NCBI RefSeq assembly: GCF_021341665.1
Contig: NZ_JAJTTH010000004.1
Coordinates: 124,001 to 188,000 of the forward strand
DNA from: Pseudomonas sp. Au-Pse12
Lineage (GTDB): Bacteria > Pseudomonadota > Gammaproteobacteria > Pseudomonadales > Pseudomonadaceae
Reading direction: 5' to 3'
DNA length: 64,000 bases
Shown: positions 11,287-22,465 of the stretch, in pieces
How the letters are laid out: each line of letters opens with the position of its first letter
Numbering within the stretch: the first letter of the stretch is position 1
The notes under the pieces: generated by a model
Told to the model about the DNA's origin: nothing
Database searches by the model: none
Seen by the model: only the letters and a program-made list of their open reading frames with translations
Position numbers and translations under genes: made by a program

Positions 11287-11308
11287 CCCTCTCGTTGCGG
11301 CGAGAGGG
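11287..11308 (+). other. Hairpin between atpB and atpE
   Basis: CCCTCTCG (11287-11294) pairs with CGAGAGGG (11301-11308) around a six-base loop. No T-run follows, so it is not a classic terminator. In atp operons the c subunit is needed in large excess, and a stable structure ahead of atpE is a plausible mRNA-processing or stability element. That role is inference. Confidence 0.5.
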
Positions 11309-11379
11309 GGCCCGTCTCGGGTCAATGAAACGATTTGTTTTACCGCTTTAATCTAAAAAACCTAAACCATACGACGTAA

Positions 11380-11652
<273 letters not shown>

Positions 11653-11709
11653 TCACTCGAGTATTCGAGTGGATTGGTGTGACGGACAACGAACGAGCGA
11701 GGTGTTGGC

Positions 11710-12180
11710 GTGAACATTAATGCAACCCTGATTGGCCAGTCCGTTGCGTTCTTAATTTTTGTATTGTTCTGCATGAAGTTCATTTGGCCTCCGGTCATTG
11801 CAGCTTTGCACGAACGTCAAAAGAAGATCGCGGATGGACTGGACGCTGCCAGCCGAGCAGCTCGTGACCTGGAACTGGCCCAAGATAAAGCGGGTCAGCA
11901 ACTGCGCGAAGCTAAAGCTCAGGCAGCTGAAATCATTGAGCAAGCCAAGAAGCGCGGTTCTCAGATCGTCGACGAAGCCCGTGAACAGGCTCGTGTCGAA
12001 GCTGAACGTGTGAAGGCTCAGGCTCAGGCCGAGATCGAGCAGGAACTGAACGGTGTCAAAGACGCGCTGCGTGCCCAACTGGGTAGCCTGGCAGTCAACG
12101 GCGCAGAGAAGATCCTGGGTGCCACAATCGATCAAAACGCGCACGCAGAGCTGGTTAACAAACTGGCTGCTGAAATTTAA
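11710..12180 (+). CDS. atpF: F1Fo ATP synthase subunit b
   Basis: 156 residues from a GTG start (GAGG is about eight bases upstream). One N-terminal membrane helix ([20 protein letters not shown]) is followed by a long charged, alanine-rich coiled coil ([16 protein letters not shown]) that forms the peripheral stator. The C-terminus ([14 protein letters not shown]) binds subunit delta. Standard length for the family. Confidence 0.97.
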   Translation: MNINATLIGQSVAFLIFVLFCMKFIWPPVIAALHERQKKIADGLDAASRAARDLELAQDKAGQQLREAKAQAAEIIEQAKKRGSQIVDEAREQARVEAERVKAQAQAEIEQELNGVKDALRAQLGSLAVNGAEKILGATIDQNAHAELVNKLAAEI

Positions 12181-12192
12181 GCGAGGGCGATC

Positions 12193-12729
12193 ATGGCAGA
12201 ACTGACCACGTTGGCCCGACCTTACGCTAAGGCGGCCTTCGAGCACGCTCAGGCCCACCAGCAGCTGGCCTCTTGGTCAGCCATGCTCGGCCTGGCTGCA
12301 GCGGTGTCACAAGATGACACCATGCAGCGCGTGCTTAAGGCCCCGCGACTGACGAGCGCAGAAAAGGCCAGCACTTTTATCGAAGTGTGTGGCGACAAGT
12401 TTGATGCACAGGCACAGAATTTCATTCACGTTGCCGCCGAAAACGACCGTCTCCTGCTGTTGCCGGAGATCTCCGCTCTGTTCGACCTGTACAAGGCCGA
12501 GCAAGAGAAATCGGTGGATGTGGATGTGACCAGTGCGTTCGCATTGAACCAAGAACAGCAAGACAAACTCGCCAAGGTTCTCAGTGCACGGCTCGGCCGG
12601 GAAGTGCGACTGCACGCTGCGGAGGATGCCAGCCTGATTGGTGGCGTCGTAATCCGCGCCGGCGACCTGGTTATCGATGGCTCGATTCGCGGCAAACTCG
12701 CGAACCTTGCCGAAGCATTGAAATCTTGA
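12193..12729 (+). CDS. atpH: F1Fo ATP synthase subunit delta
   Basis: 178 residues. Helical N-terminal domain ([13 protein letters not shown]) that caps the alpha subunits and a C-terminal part with the conserved [23 protein letters not shown] motif. It links the stator stalk to F1. Lies 12 bp after atpF and 21 bp before atpA. Confidence 0.96.
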   Translation: MAELTTLARPYAKAAFEHAQAHQQLASWSAMLGLAAAVSQDDTMQRVLKAPRLTSAEKASTFIEVCGDKFDAQAQNFIHVAAENDRLLLLPEISALFDLYKAEQEKSVDVDVTSAFALNQEQQDKLAKVLSARLGREVRLHAAEDASLIGGVVIRAGDLVIDGSIRGKLANLAEALKS

Positions 12730-12750
12730 GTTTGAAGGGGCAGCAGAGCA

Positions 12751-14295
12751 ATGCAGCAACTCAATCCTTCCGAAATAAGTGAAATTATCAAGGGCCGCAT
12801 CGAAAAACTCGATGTGACCTCCCAAGCCCGTAACGAAGGCACTGTCGTCAGCGTATCTGACGGCATCGTGCGGATTCACGGTCTGGCCGACGTCATGTAC
12901 GGCGAGATGATCGAGTTTCCGGGCGGCGTCTACGGTATGGCCCTCAACCTTGAGCAAGACTCTGTAGGTGCCGTAGTACTGGGCGCGTACACCTCTCTGG
13001 CTGAAGGCATGAGCGCCAAGTGCACCGGCCGCATCCTCGAAGTTCCGGTTGGTAAGGAACTGCTGGGTCGCGTAGTCGACGCACTGGGTAACCCAGTTGA
13101 CGGCAAAGGTCCGCTGAACAACACCGAGACCGACGCGGTCGAGAAAGTTGCTCCAGGCGTGATCTGGCGTAAGTCGGTAGACCAGCCTGTACAGACTGGC
13201 TACAAGGCTGTCGATGCCATGATCCCTGTCGGCCGTGGCCAGCGTGAGCTGATCATCGGTGACCGTCAGATCGGTAAAACCGCTCTGGCGATCGACGCGA
13301 TCATCAACCAGAAAGACAGCGGCATTTTCTGCGTATACGTAGCGATCGGTCAGAAGCAATCGACCATCGCCAACGTGGTTCGCAAGCTGGAAGAAAACGG
13401 CGCTCTGGCTAACACCATCATCGTGGCCGCCAGTGCTTCGGAATCGGCTGCACTGCAATTCCTGGCACCGTACTCCGGTTGCACCATGGGCGAATACTTC
13501 CGCGACCGCGGTGAAGACGCGCTGATCGTTTATGACGATCTGTCCAAGCAAGCAGTGGCTTACCGCCAGATTTCCCTGCTGCTGCGCCGTCCACCAGGCC
13601 GTGAAGCCTACCCAGGTGACGTGTTCTATCTCCACTCCCGTCTGCTGGAGCGCGCATCCCGCGTTTCCGAAGAGTACGTAGAGAAGTTCACCAACGGCGC
13701 AGTGACTGGCAAGACCGGTTCCCTGACCGCTCTGCCGATCATCGAAACCCAGGCTGGCGACGTTTCCGCGTTCGTTCCGACCAACGTGATTTCCATCACC
13801 GACGGTCAGATCTTCCTGGAATCGGCCATGTTCAACTCGGGCATCCGCCCTGCAGTGAACGCCGGTGTTTCGGTATCCCGTGTGGGTGGTGCCGCTCAGA
13901 CCAAGATCATCAAGAAGCTGTCCGGTGGTATCCGTACCGCTCTGGCTCAGTACCGTGAACTGGCGGCATTCGCCCAGTTCGCTTCTGACCTGGACGAAGC
14001 GACCCGTAAGCAACTTGAGCACGGTCAGCGCGTTACCGAGCTGATGAAGCAGAAGCAATATGCGCCGATGTCCATCGCCGACATGTCCTTGTCCCTGTAC
14101 GCCGCTGAACGTGGCTTCCTGACGGACGTCGAGATTGCCAAAGTTGGTAGCTTCGAACAGGCCATGATTGCTTACTTCAACCGCGATCACGCCGACCTGA
14201 TGGCGAAGATCAACGTGAAGGGTGACTTCAATGACGAAATCGACGCTGGCCTGAAAGCCGGTATCGAGAAGTTCAAAGCCACCCAAACCTGGTAA
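12751..14295 (+). CDS. atpA: F1Fo ATP synthase subunit alpha
   Basis: 514 residues. Regulatory, nucleotide-binding subunit of F1: P-loop GDRQIGKT at residues 170-177, the signature [21 protein letters not shown], and the C-terminal helical domain ending FKATQTW. Three copies alternate with three beta subunits. Full family length with no sign of damage. Followed by a tetraloop hairpin before atpG. Confidence 0.98.
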   Translation: MQQLNPSEISEIIKGRIEKLDVTSQARNEGTVVSVSDGIVRIHGLADVMYGEMIEFPGGVYGMALNLEQDSVGAVVLGAYTSLAEGMSAKCTGRILEVPVGKELLGRVVDALGNPVDGKGPLNNTETDAVEKVAPGVIWRKSVDQPVQTGYKAVDAMIPVGRGQRELIIGDRQIGKTALAIDAIINQKDSGIFCVYVAIGQKQSTIANVVRKLEENGALANTIIVAASASESAALQFLAPYSGCTMGEYFRDRGEDALIVYDDLSKQAVAYRQISLLLRRPPGREAYPGDVFYLHSRLLERASRVSEEYVEKFTNGAVTGKTGSLTALPIIETQAGDVSAFVPTNVISITDGQIFLESAMFNSGIRPAVNAGVSVSRVGGAAQTKIIKKLSGGIRTALAQYRELAAFAQFASDLDEATRKQLEHGQRVTELMKQKQYAPMSIADMSLSLYAAERGFLTDVEIAKVGSFEQAMIAYFNRDHADLMAKINVKGDFNDEIDAGLKAGIEKFKATQTW

Positions 14296-14300
14296 GCCGC

Positions 14301-14324
14301 AGCGGGAGCCGCAAGGCTCCCGCT
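14301..14324 (+). other. GNRA-tetraloop hairpin between atpA and atpG
   Basis: AGCGGGAGCC (14301-14310) pairs perfectly with GGCTCCCGCT (14315-14324) around a GCAA loop, a very stable GNRA tetraloop. It begins six bases after the atpA stop and is not followed by a T-run. Likely an RNA-stability or processing element that lets alpha and gamma accumulate to different levels; this role is inferred. Confidence 0.6.
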
Positions 14325-14345
14325 TGCTAACCTGATAGGTGTTAC

Positions 14346-15206
14346 ATGGCAGGCGCAAAAGAGATTCGCAGTAAGATTGCGAGCATCAAAAGCACGCAAA
14401 AAATTACCAGCGCCATGGAAAAAGTGGCGGTCAGCAAAATGCGCAAGGCACAAATGCGCATGGCTGCTAGCCGTCCTTATGCGGAGCGCATCCGCCAGGT
14501 TATTGGTCATCTGGCCAACGCCAACCCGGAATATCGTCACCCGTTCATGATCGACCGCGCTATCAAGCGTGTCGGTTACGTTGTGGTGAGCAGTGACCGT
14601 GGTCTGTGTGGTGGCTTGAACACCAACCTGTTCAAGGCCCTGGTCAAGGACATGGCGGTAAACCGCGAACAAGGCGTCGAGATCGATCTGTGTGTGGTCG
14701 GTAGCAAGGGTGCGGCCTTCTTCCGCAACTTCGGCGGTAACGTCGTTGCAGCTATCAGCCATCTGGGTGAAGAGCCGTCGATCAATGACCTGATCGGCAG
14801 CGTCAAGGTGATGCTGGATGCGTACCTGGAAGGCCGGATTGACCGCCTGTCCGTGGTATCCAACAAGTTCATCAACACCATGACCCAGCAGCCGACCGTG
14901 GAGCAGTTGATTCCACTGGAGGCAACCCCGGATCAAGAACTCAAGCACCACTGGGACTATCTCTACGAACCGGATGCCAAGGAGCTGCTGGACGGCTTGA
15001 TGGTCCGTTACGTGGAGTCGCAGGTGTACCAGGCGGTGGTCGAGAACAACGCAGCTGAACAAGCCGCGCGGATGATCGCAATGAAGAACGCTACCGACAA
15101 CGCCGGTGATTTGATCAGCGATTTGCAGCTGATCTACAACAAGGCGCGTCAGGCTGCGATCACCCAAGAGATCTCGGAAATCGTCGGCGGCGCTGCCGCG
15201 GTTTAA
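14346..15206 (+). CDS. atpG: F1Fo ATP synthase subunit gamma
   Basis: 286 residues. The central rotor shaft of F1. Conserved N-terminal helix ([20 protein letters not shown]) and C-terminal helix ([21 protein letters not shown]) form the coiled coil inside the alpha3-beta3 ring, and [15 protein letters not shown] is the family signature. Normal length. Confidence 0.97.
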   Translation: MAGAKEIRSKIASIKSTQKITSAMEKVAVSKMRKAQMRMAASRPYAERIRQVIGHLANANPEYRHPFMIDRAIKRVGYVVVSSDRGLCGGLNTNLFKALVKDMAVNREQGVEIDLCVVGSKGAAFFRNFGGNVVAAISHLGEEPSINDLIGSVKVMLDAYLEGRIDRLSVVSNKFINTMTQQPTVEQLIPLEATPDQELKHHWDYLYEPDAKELLDGLMVRYVESQVYQAVVENNAAEQAARMIAMKNATDNAGDLISDLQLIYNKARQAAITQEISEIVGGAAAV

Positions 15207-16610
<1,404 letters not shown>

Positions 16611-16615
16611 TCCCG

Positions 16616-16633
16616 GCGCCCGGCAACGGGCGC
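16616..16633 (+). other. GNRA-tetraloop hairpin between atpD and atpC
   Basis: GCGCCCG (16616-16622) pairs with CGGGCGC (16627-16633) around the same GCAA loop used in the atpA-atpG hairpin. It starts six bases after the atpD stop, the same distance as at atpA, and lacks a T-run. The repeated design suggests a shared role in segmental mRNA stability. Confidence 0.55.
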
Positions 16634-16655
16634 TAATTTAGGTTGAGGCAAGCAG

Positions 16656-17081
16656 ATGGCTATGACAGTCCATTGCGATATCGTCAGCGCGGAAGGGGAA
16701 ATCTTCTCCGGTCTGGTGGAGATGGTGGTTGCGCACGGTGAACTGGGTGATCTTGGTATCGCTCTGGGTCACGCACCGCTGATCACCAACCTGAAGCCAG
16801 GTCCGATCCGCTTGATCAAGCAGGGCGGGGAAGCCGAGGTGTTCTACATCTCCGGTGGTTTCCTCGAGGTTCAGCCGAACATGGTCAAGGTTCTTGCCGA
16901 CACCGTGCAACGCGCTGCCGACCTGGACGAAGCCTCCGCTCAGGAAGCCGTCAAGGCTGCTGAGAAGGCCCTGAATGAAAAAGGCGCAGATTTCGATTAC
17001 GGTTCTGCTGCTGCACGTCTGGCCGAGGCCGCAGCTCAGCTGCGTACCGTCCAGCAGATCCGCAAGAAGTTCGGCGGCTAA
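16656..17081 (+). CDS. atpC: F1Fo ATP synthase subunit epsilon
   Basis: 141 residues. An N-terminal beta sandwich ([22 protein letters not shown], read with the usual GELGILGHAPL-like stretch as [17 protein letters not shown]) is followed by the two-helix regulatory domain ([24 protein letters not shown]). It inhibits ATP hydrolysis when extended. Last gene of the operon, followed at once by a strong terminator. Confidence 0.96.
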   Translation: MAMTVHCDIVSAEGEIFSGLVEMVVAHGELGDLGIALGHAPLITNLKPGPIRLIKQGGEAEVFYISGGFLEVQPNMVKVLADTVQRAADLDEASAQEAVKAAEKALNEKGADFDYGSAAARLAEAAAQLRTVQQIRKKFGG

Positions 17082-17107
17082 GTCGCAGGCTTCATGTGTG
17101 ATTGATT

Positions 17108-17137
17108 AAAAAGGGTAGCCTCGGCTACCCTTTTTAT
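17108..17137 (+). terminator. Rho-independent terminator of the atp operon
   Basis: AAAAAGGGTAGCC pairs with GGCTACCCTTTTT around a TC turn, followed by further T residues (to 17140). It starts 26 bp after the atpC stop. The A-run on the 5' side means it could also stop transcription from the other strand. Confidence 0.93.
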
Positions 17138-17197
17138 TTTCCGCCATTCACCCCCTCTTGGTCGCAGTCGCCGACCACCCAGGATTGGTAGCCAGTC

Positions 17198-18565
17198 ATG
17201 TCTCTCGAAATCGTTATCCTCGCAGCAGGCCAGGGCACCCGCATGCGCTCGGCGCTGCCCAAGGTGCTGCACCCGGTCGCCGGCAATTCCATGCTCGGGC
17301 ATGTTATCCACAGCGCCCGGCAACTCGATCCACAGCGCATCCACGTGGTGATCGGCCATGGTGCGGATGCGGTGCGCGAGCGCCTGGCGGCCGATGACTT
17401 GAATTTCGTGTTGCAGGACAAGCAACTGGGCACCGGCCACGCCGTGGCCCAGGCCGTACCTTTCATTACGGCCGACACGGTGTTGATCCTCTACGGCGAC
17501 GTGCCGCTGATCGAAGTCGAGACCCTGCAGCGCCTGCTCAAGCAGGCGGGGCCGGAGCAACTGGGCCTGCTCACCGTCGAGCTGGATGACCCGACTGGCT
17601 ACGGGCGCATCGTCCGTGACGCCAGTGGCAAGGTCACCGCCATCGTCGAGCAGAAGGACGCCGACGAGGCCCAACGCGCGATCACCGAAGGCAACACCGG
17701 GATTCTCGCGGTGCCCGGCAAGCGTCTCGGCGACTGGACCGGCCGCCTGTCCAACAACAACGCCCAGGGTGAGTACTACCTCACCGACGTGATCGCCATG
17801 GCGGTCAGTGACGGCCTGGTCGTCGCCACCGAACAGCCCCACGACGCCATGGAAGTGCAGGGCGCCAACGACCGCAAGCAACTGGCCGAGCTGGAGCGTC
17901 ACTACCAGCTGCGTGCCGGCCGCCGGTTGATGGCCCAGGGCGTGACGCTGCGCGACCCGGCACGTTTTGATGTGCGTGGCGACGTCACGGTTGGCCGCGA
18001 TGTGCTGATCGACATCAACGTGATTCTCGAAGGCCGGGTGGTGATCGAGGACGACGTGGTAATCGGCCCCAACTGCGTGATCAAGGACAGCACCTTGCGC
18101 AAGGGCGTGGTGATCAAGGCCAACAGCCACCTCGATGGCGCGGTAATGGGCGAGGGCAGCGATGCCGGCCCGTTCGCCCGCCTGCGTCCCGGCACCGTGC
18201 TGGAAGCCCGTGCCCATGTGGGTAACTTCGTCGAACTGAAGAACGCTCACCTGGGCCAGGGTGCCAAGGCCGGCCACCTGACCTACCTGGGCGACGCAGT
18301 GATCGGCGCGCGCACAAACATCGGCGCCGGCACCATCACCTGCAACTACGACGGGGTGAACAAGCACAAGACGGTGCTGGGCGAAGACGTGTTCATCGGC
18401 TCCAACAACTCTCTGGTAGCGCCTGTGGATATCTTGTCCGGTGCCACCACCGCGGCCGGTTCCACCATCACCCAGAACGTGGCGCCAGCCCAGCTGGCGG
18501 TGGGTCGGGCACGACAGAAGAACATCGACGGCTGGAAACGGCCGGAGAAGATCAAGAAGGACTGA
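17198..18565 (+). CDS. glmU: Bifunctional GlmU: N-acetylglucosamine-1-phosphate uridyltransferase / glucosamine-1-phosphate acetyltransferase
   Basis: 455 residues. Makes UDP-GlcNAc for peptidoglycan and LPS in the cytoplasm. The N-terminal Rossmann domain carries [19 protein letters not shown]; the C-terminal half is a left-handed beta-helix with hexapeptide repeats ([17 protein letters not shown]) and the acetyltransferase motif [16 protein letters not shown]. Product feeds on from GlmS (via GlmM). It has its own spacer after the atp terminator; the ribosome site is weak. A perfect DnaA box lies at 17304. Confidence 0.97.
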   Translation: MSLEIVILAAGQGTRMRSALPKVLHPVAGNSMLGHVIHSARQLDPQRIHVVIGHGADAVRERLAADDLNFVLQDKQLGTGHAVAQAVPFITADTVLILYGDVPLIEVETLQRLLKQAGPEQLGLLTVELDDPTGYGRIVRDASGKVTAIVEQKDADEAQRAITEGNTGILAVPGKRLGDWTGRLSNNNAQGEYYLTDVIAMAVSDGLVVATEQPHDAMEVQGANDRKQLAELERHYQLRAGRRLMAQGVTLRDPARFDVRGDVTVGRDVLIDINVILEGRVVIEDDVVIGPNCVIKDSTLRKGVVIKANSHLDGAVMGEGSDAGPFARLRPGTVLEARAHVGNFVELKNAHLGQGAKAGHLTYLGDAVIGARTNIGAGTITCNYDGVNKHKTVLGEDVFIGSNNSLVAPVDILSGATTAAGSTITQNVAPAQLAVGRARQKNIDGWKRPEKIKKD

Positions 18566-18581
18566 GGTTATCCACAGCCCT

Positions 18582-18640
18582 TTCGCCGGCAAGCCGACTC
18601 CTGCATCCATGGGCAGGAGCCGGCTGCCGGCGAATTTTTT
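18582..18640 (+). terminator. REP-type inverted repeat serving as glmU terminator
   Basis: A long imperfect stem: 18582-18604 (TTCGCCGGCAAGCCGACTCC and three more bases) pairs with 18613-18634, followed by six T residues. The stem sequence matches the Pseudomonas REP consensus style (TCGCCGGCAAGCCGGCTCCTGC-like), here as a head-to-head pair. It begins 16 bp after the glmU stop, just beyond a perfect DnaA box (18568-18576). It most likely ends the glmU transcript and may be a mobile REPIN-type repeat. Confidence 0.75.
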
Positions 18641-18652
18641 CACCTTCCCCGC

Positions 18653-18710
18653 TTGACGAAGTTTCGATCATGGGTTTTTATTGCGCCTGTTATCTTTCGA
18701 ATCGAAACTT
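18653..18710 (+). promoter_or_regulatory. Probable glmR promoter with DeoR-type operator repeats
   Basis: AAGTTTCGAT (18659-18668) and its exact inverse ATCGAAACTT (18701-18710) flank the start region of glmR; an extra TTTCGAATCGAAA element sits at the second arm. TTTCG is the half-site common in DeoR-family operators. TTGACG (18653-18658) with a weak TTTTAT 17 bp later would put one operator arm inside the promoter spacer. This suggests autoregulation by GlmR; inference. Confidence 0.55.
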
Positions 18711-18719
18711 AAGACCATC

Positions 18720-19487
18720 ATGTCGAAACGCAATACACCTCAACGCCGCCACAATATCCTCGCCTTGCTCAATGAACGGGGCGAAGTGAGTGTCGACGAG
18801 TTGGCCAAGCGTTTCGAAACCTCTGAAGTTACGATTCGAAAGGATCTGGCAGCTCTGGAGAGCAATGGCCTGCTGCTACGCCGTTACGGCGGCGCCATTA
18901 CCATGCCCCAGGAACTGGTCAGTGACCTGGGCCAGCCGGTGTCTCTCTACAAGCAGGCGATTGCTCGTGCCGCGGTGCAACGCATCCGCGAACATGCGCG
19001 CATCATCATCGACAGCGGCAGCACCACGGCCGCGATGATCCCCGAACTGGGGCTGCAGCCGGGCCTGGTGGTGATGACCAACTCGCTGAATGTGGCCAAC
19101 GCCCTGAGCGAGCTGGAACACGAACCGGTGCTGCTGATGACCGGTGGCACCTGGGACCCGCATTCCGAGTCCTTCCAGGGCCAGGTGGCCGAACAGGTTC
19201 TACGCTCATACGACTTCGACCAGCTGTTTATCGGTGCCGACGGTATCGACCTGGCCCGTGGCACCACCACCTTCAATGAGTTGCTGGGGTTGAGCCGGGT
19301 CATGGCTGAAGTGGCCCGCGAAGTGGTGGTGATGGTCGAATCCGACAAGATCGGCCGCAAGATTCCCAACCTGGAGCTGCCGTGGAGCAGCATCCATACC
19401 CTTATTACCGATGATCGCCTGCCTTTCGAGGTCCGCGACCAGATTCAGGCCCGCGGCATAACTCTGATTTGCGCGGCTGTCAGCTAG
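18720..19487 (+). CDS. glmR: DeoR-family transcriptional regulator upstream of glmS (GlmR)
   Basis: 255 residues from the ATG at 18720 ([14 protein letters not shown]). The N-terminal winged helix-turn-helix ([27 protein letters not shown]) is textbook DeoR, and the C-terminal sensor domain has the [13 protein letters not shown] and [16 protein letters not shown] motifs that bind a sugar phosphate. In pseudomonads this gene precedes glmS and is named glmR; a glucosamine-phosphate effector is a reasonable inference. Its stop lies 10 bp before glmS, so the two are one operon. The inverted TTTCG repeats upstream fit its own operator. Confidence 0.85.
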   Translation: MSKRNTPQRRHNILALLNERGEVSVDELAKRFETSEVTIRKDLAALESNGLLLRRYGGAITMPQELVSDLGQPVSLYKQAIARAAVQRIREHARIIIDSGSTTAAMIPELGLQPGLVVMTNSLNVANALSELEHEPVLLMTGGTWDPHSESFQGQVAEQVLRSYDFDQLFIGADGIDLARGTTTFNELLGLSRVMAEVAREVVVMVESDKIGRKIPNLELPWSSIHTLITDDRLPFEVRDQIQARGITLICAAVS

Positions 19488-19497
19488 GAGAGAAACC

Positions 19498-21330
<1,833 letters not shown>

Positions 21331-21352
21331 GTGACTTGCAACAAGGCGCTCC
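21331..21352 (+). other. attTn7 insertion site: left arm of split glmS hairpin plus target duplication
   Basis: TGCAACAAGGCGCTC (21337-21351) is the exact inverse of 59982-59996 on the far side of the transposon. Bases 21348-21352 (GCTCC) are the 5-bp target duplication, repeated at 59973-59977. Joining the flanks restores a 15-bp perfect stem with a CAGAC loop directly behind glmS. The insertion point, centred 20 bp after the stop codon, matches the attTn7 position used by Tn7 and its relatives. Confidence 0.9.
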
Positions 21353-21416
21353 TGGTTGAAAACAACATAGTTTGTCTCCAGACAACATAGTGTGTCTCCT
21401 TACAACATAGTCTGTC
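21353..21416 (+). repeat. Transposon end next to glmS (Tn7 right-end type) with three TnsB-binding repeats
   Basis: The element starts TGGTTGAAA and then has three direct copies of a 15-bp motif: ACAACATAGTTTGTC (21362-21376), ACAACATAGTGTGTC (21382-21396) and ACAACATAGTCTGTC (21402-21416), spaced 20 bp apart. Tn7's end reads TGTGGGCGG then ACAAAATAG, so both the spacing from the terminus and the repeat core match. The terminal triplet is TGG instead of the usual TGT. Confidence 0.88.
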
Positions 21417-21425
21417 ACAATGGCT

Positions 21426-21457
21426 AACCCCCTGAATTCAGGGGGTTTTCTTTTTCT
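21426..21457 (+). terminator. Terminator-like palindrome inside the transposon end
   Basis: A 22-bp perfect palindrome (21426-21447, arms AACCCCCTGAA / TTCAGGGGGTT) followed by TTCTTTTTCTT. It lies about 95 bp after the glmS stop and would end glmS transcription in place of the hairpin that the insertion broke, and shield tnsA from read-through. The 21458-21607 stretch up to tnsA shows no other feature. Confidence 0.75.
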
Positions 21458-21607
21458 TAAAGCGCCATTTGTCCAGATTCACTGCTCCATTTCACTCAAG
21501 GGGTAAGCTGGAGATTGCTGACCACCATCAAGAGAAGGTGCAGTTTTTTCCTATACCTATTTCGAGACGAAGGTTTGCAGTGCGGCAGGGAGCGCAGGAG
21601 GTCTGGG

Positions 21608-22465
21608 TTGCGCGGTCGCAGGTTTTCTACAGAAGCCGACGTTGAACGGCACATTTCAAATGGATTCGGCCAAGGGGCTGGGGTTAGCTACGTCCCGTGG
21701 CTACGCGTGCAGGATGTACCCTCTCAAGGACATTCTCGAAAAGTCCAAGGGGTCAAGGTCGATCGCCTGTACCACCTACTTTCTAATCTCGAATACGGCT
21801 ACTTTTTAGTTTGCGAGTTTTCGGAAGAAATTATCGACATCCGTGAGCAATACCCGTTGCTTCCAAGAGATCGCGTACAGGCCCATGCCAGTGCGATGGG
21901 ATTGAATTATCCCAACTACCCAAAGAGTTCAGTTCCATATGTGATGACGACGGATTTTCTCCTAACGGTCATAAAACCAGATGGAAGCTTTGAGACTGTC
22001 GCTCGCACAGTCAAGTATGAAAGCGATCTTGTGGGTGAAAGGGCCGGTAGAACACGTGAAAAGCTGGCAATCGAAAAGGAGTTCTGGAATTCACAAGGCG
22101 TAGATTGGGAAGTAGTTACGGAAGTTGGCTTTACTGTTGAACTGGTTCAAAACTTAGGGTTACTGCGAAAATTTGCTCAGATACCTCGTGCATTAACACA
22201 ACCTACTGTGGTGAAAGACTTTCTTTATTGCCTAAGAGAGTTTCAGGGCTACCCTTGGACCACTGCTCAAGTTTTGAAAAAAATTGCAACGAGACTGTTT
22301 ATTTCGTATCAGGACTCAAGAGCGCTATATCACTACTTGATTTGGCATAAGCGTATTAAACTCGACTTGATACATGTGCCTCTACAAATGGGGTTACCTT
22401 TCCCAGAACTACTAATAGTCGAGGATACATATTCCTATTGGAAGACTGCGGAGGGTGCGCTATGA
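21608..22465 (+). CDS. tnsA: Tn7-like transposase endonuclease subunit TnsA
   Basis: 285 residues from a TTG start at 21608, chosen because AGGAGG sits six bases before it and the protein then aligns with TnsA from its first residues (RRFSTEADVERHISNGFGQG). TnsA cuts the 5' ends of the element during cut-and-paste transposition, together with TnsB. Readable active-site positions: E62 (SNLEYGYF), D116 (MTTDFLL) and K136 (RTVKYES), equivalent to E63, D114 and K132 of Tn7 TnsA. The Tn7 Q130 position is threonine here. DIREQYPLLPRD is the family signature. Overlaps tnsB by four bases. Confidence 0.92.
   Translation: MRGRRFSTEADVERHISNGFGQGAGVSYVPWLRVQDVPSQGHSRKVQGVKVDRLYHLLSNLEYGYFLVCEFSEEIIDIREQYPLLPRDRVQAHASAMGLNYPNYPKSSVPYVMTTDFLLTVIKPDGSFETVARTVKYESDLVGERAGRTREKLAIEKEFWNSQGVDWEVVTEVGFTVELVQNLGLLRKFAQIPRALTQPTVVKDFLYCLREFQGYPWTTAQVLKKIATRLFISYQDSRALYHYLIWHKRIKLDLIHVPLQMGLPFPELLIVEDTYSYWKTAEGAL

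Noticed and set aside
21515..21607. Longer N-terminus for TnsA from a TTG at 21515
   Set aside because: The ribosome site there touches the start codon, the extra residues do not fit TnsA, and AGGAGG fits the TTG at 21608.
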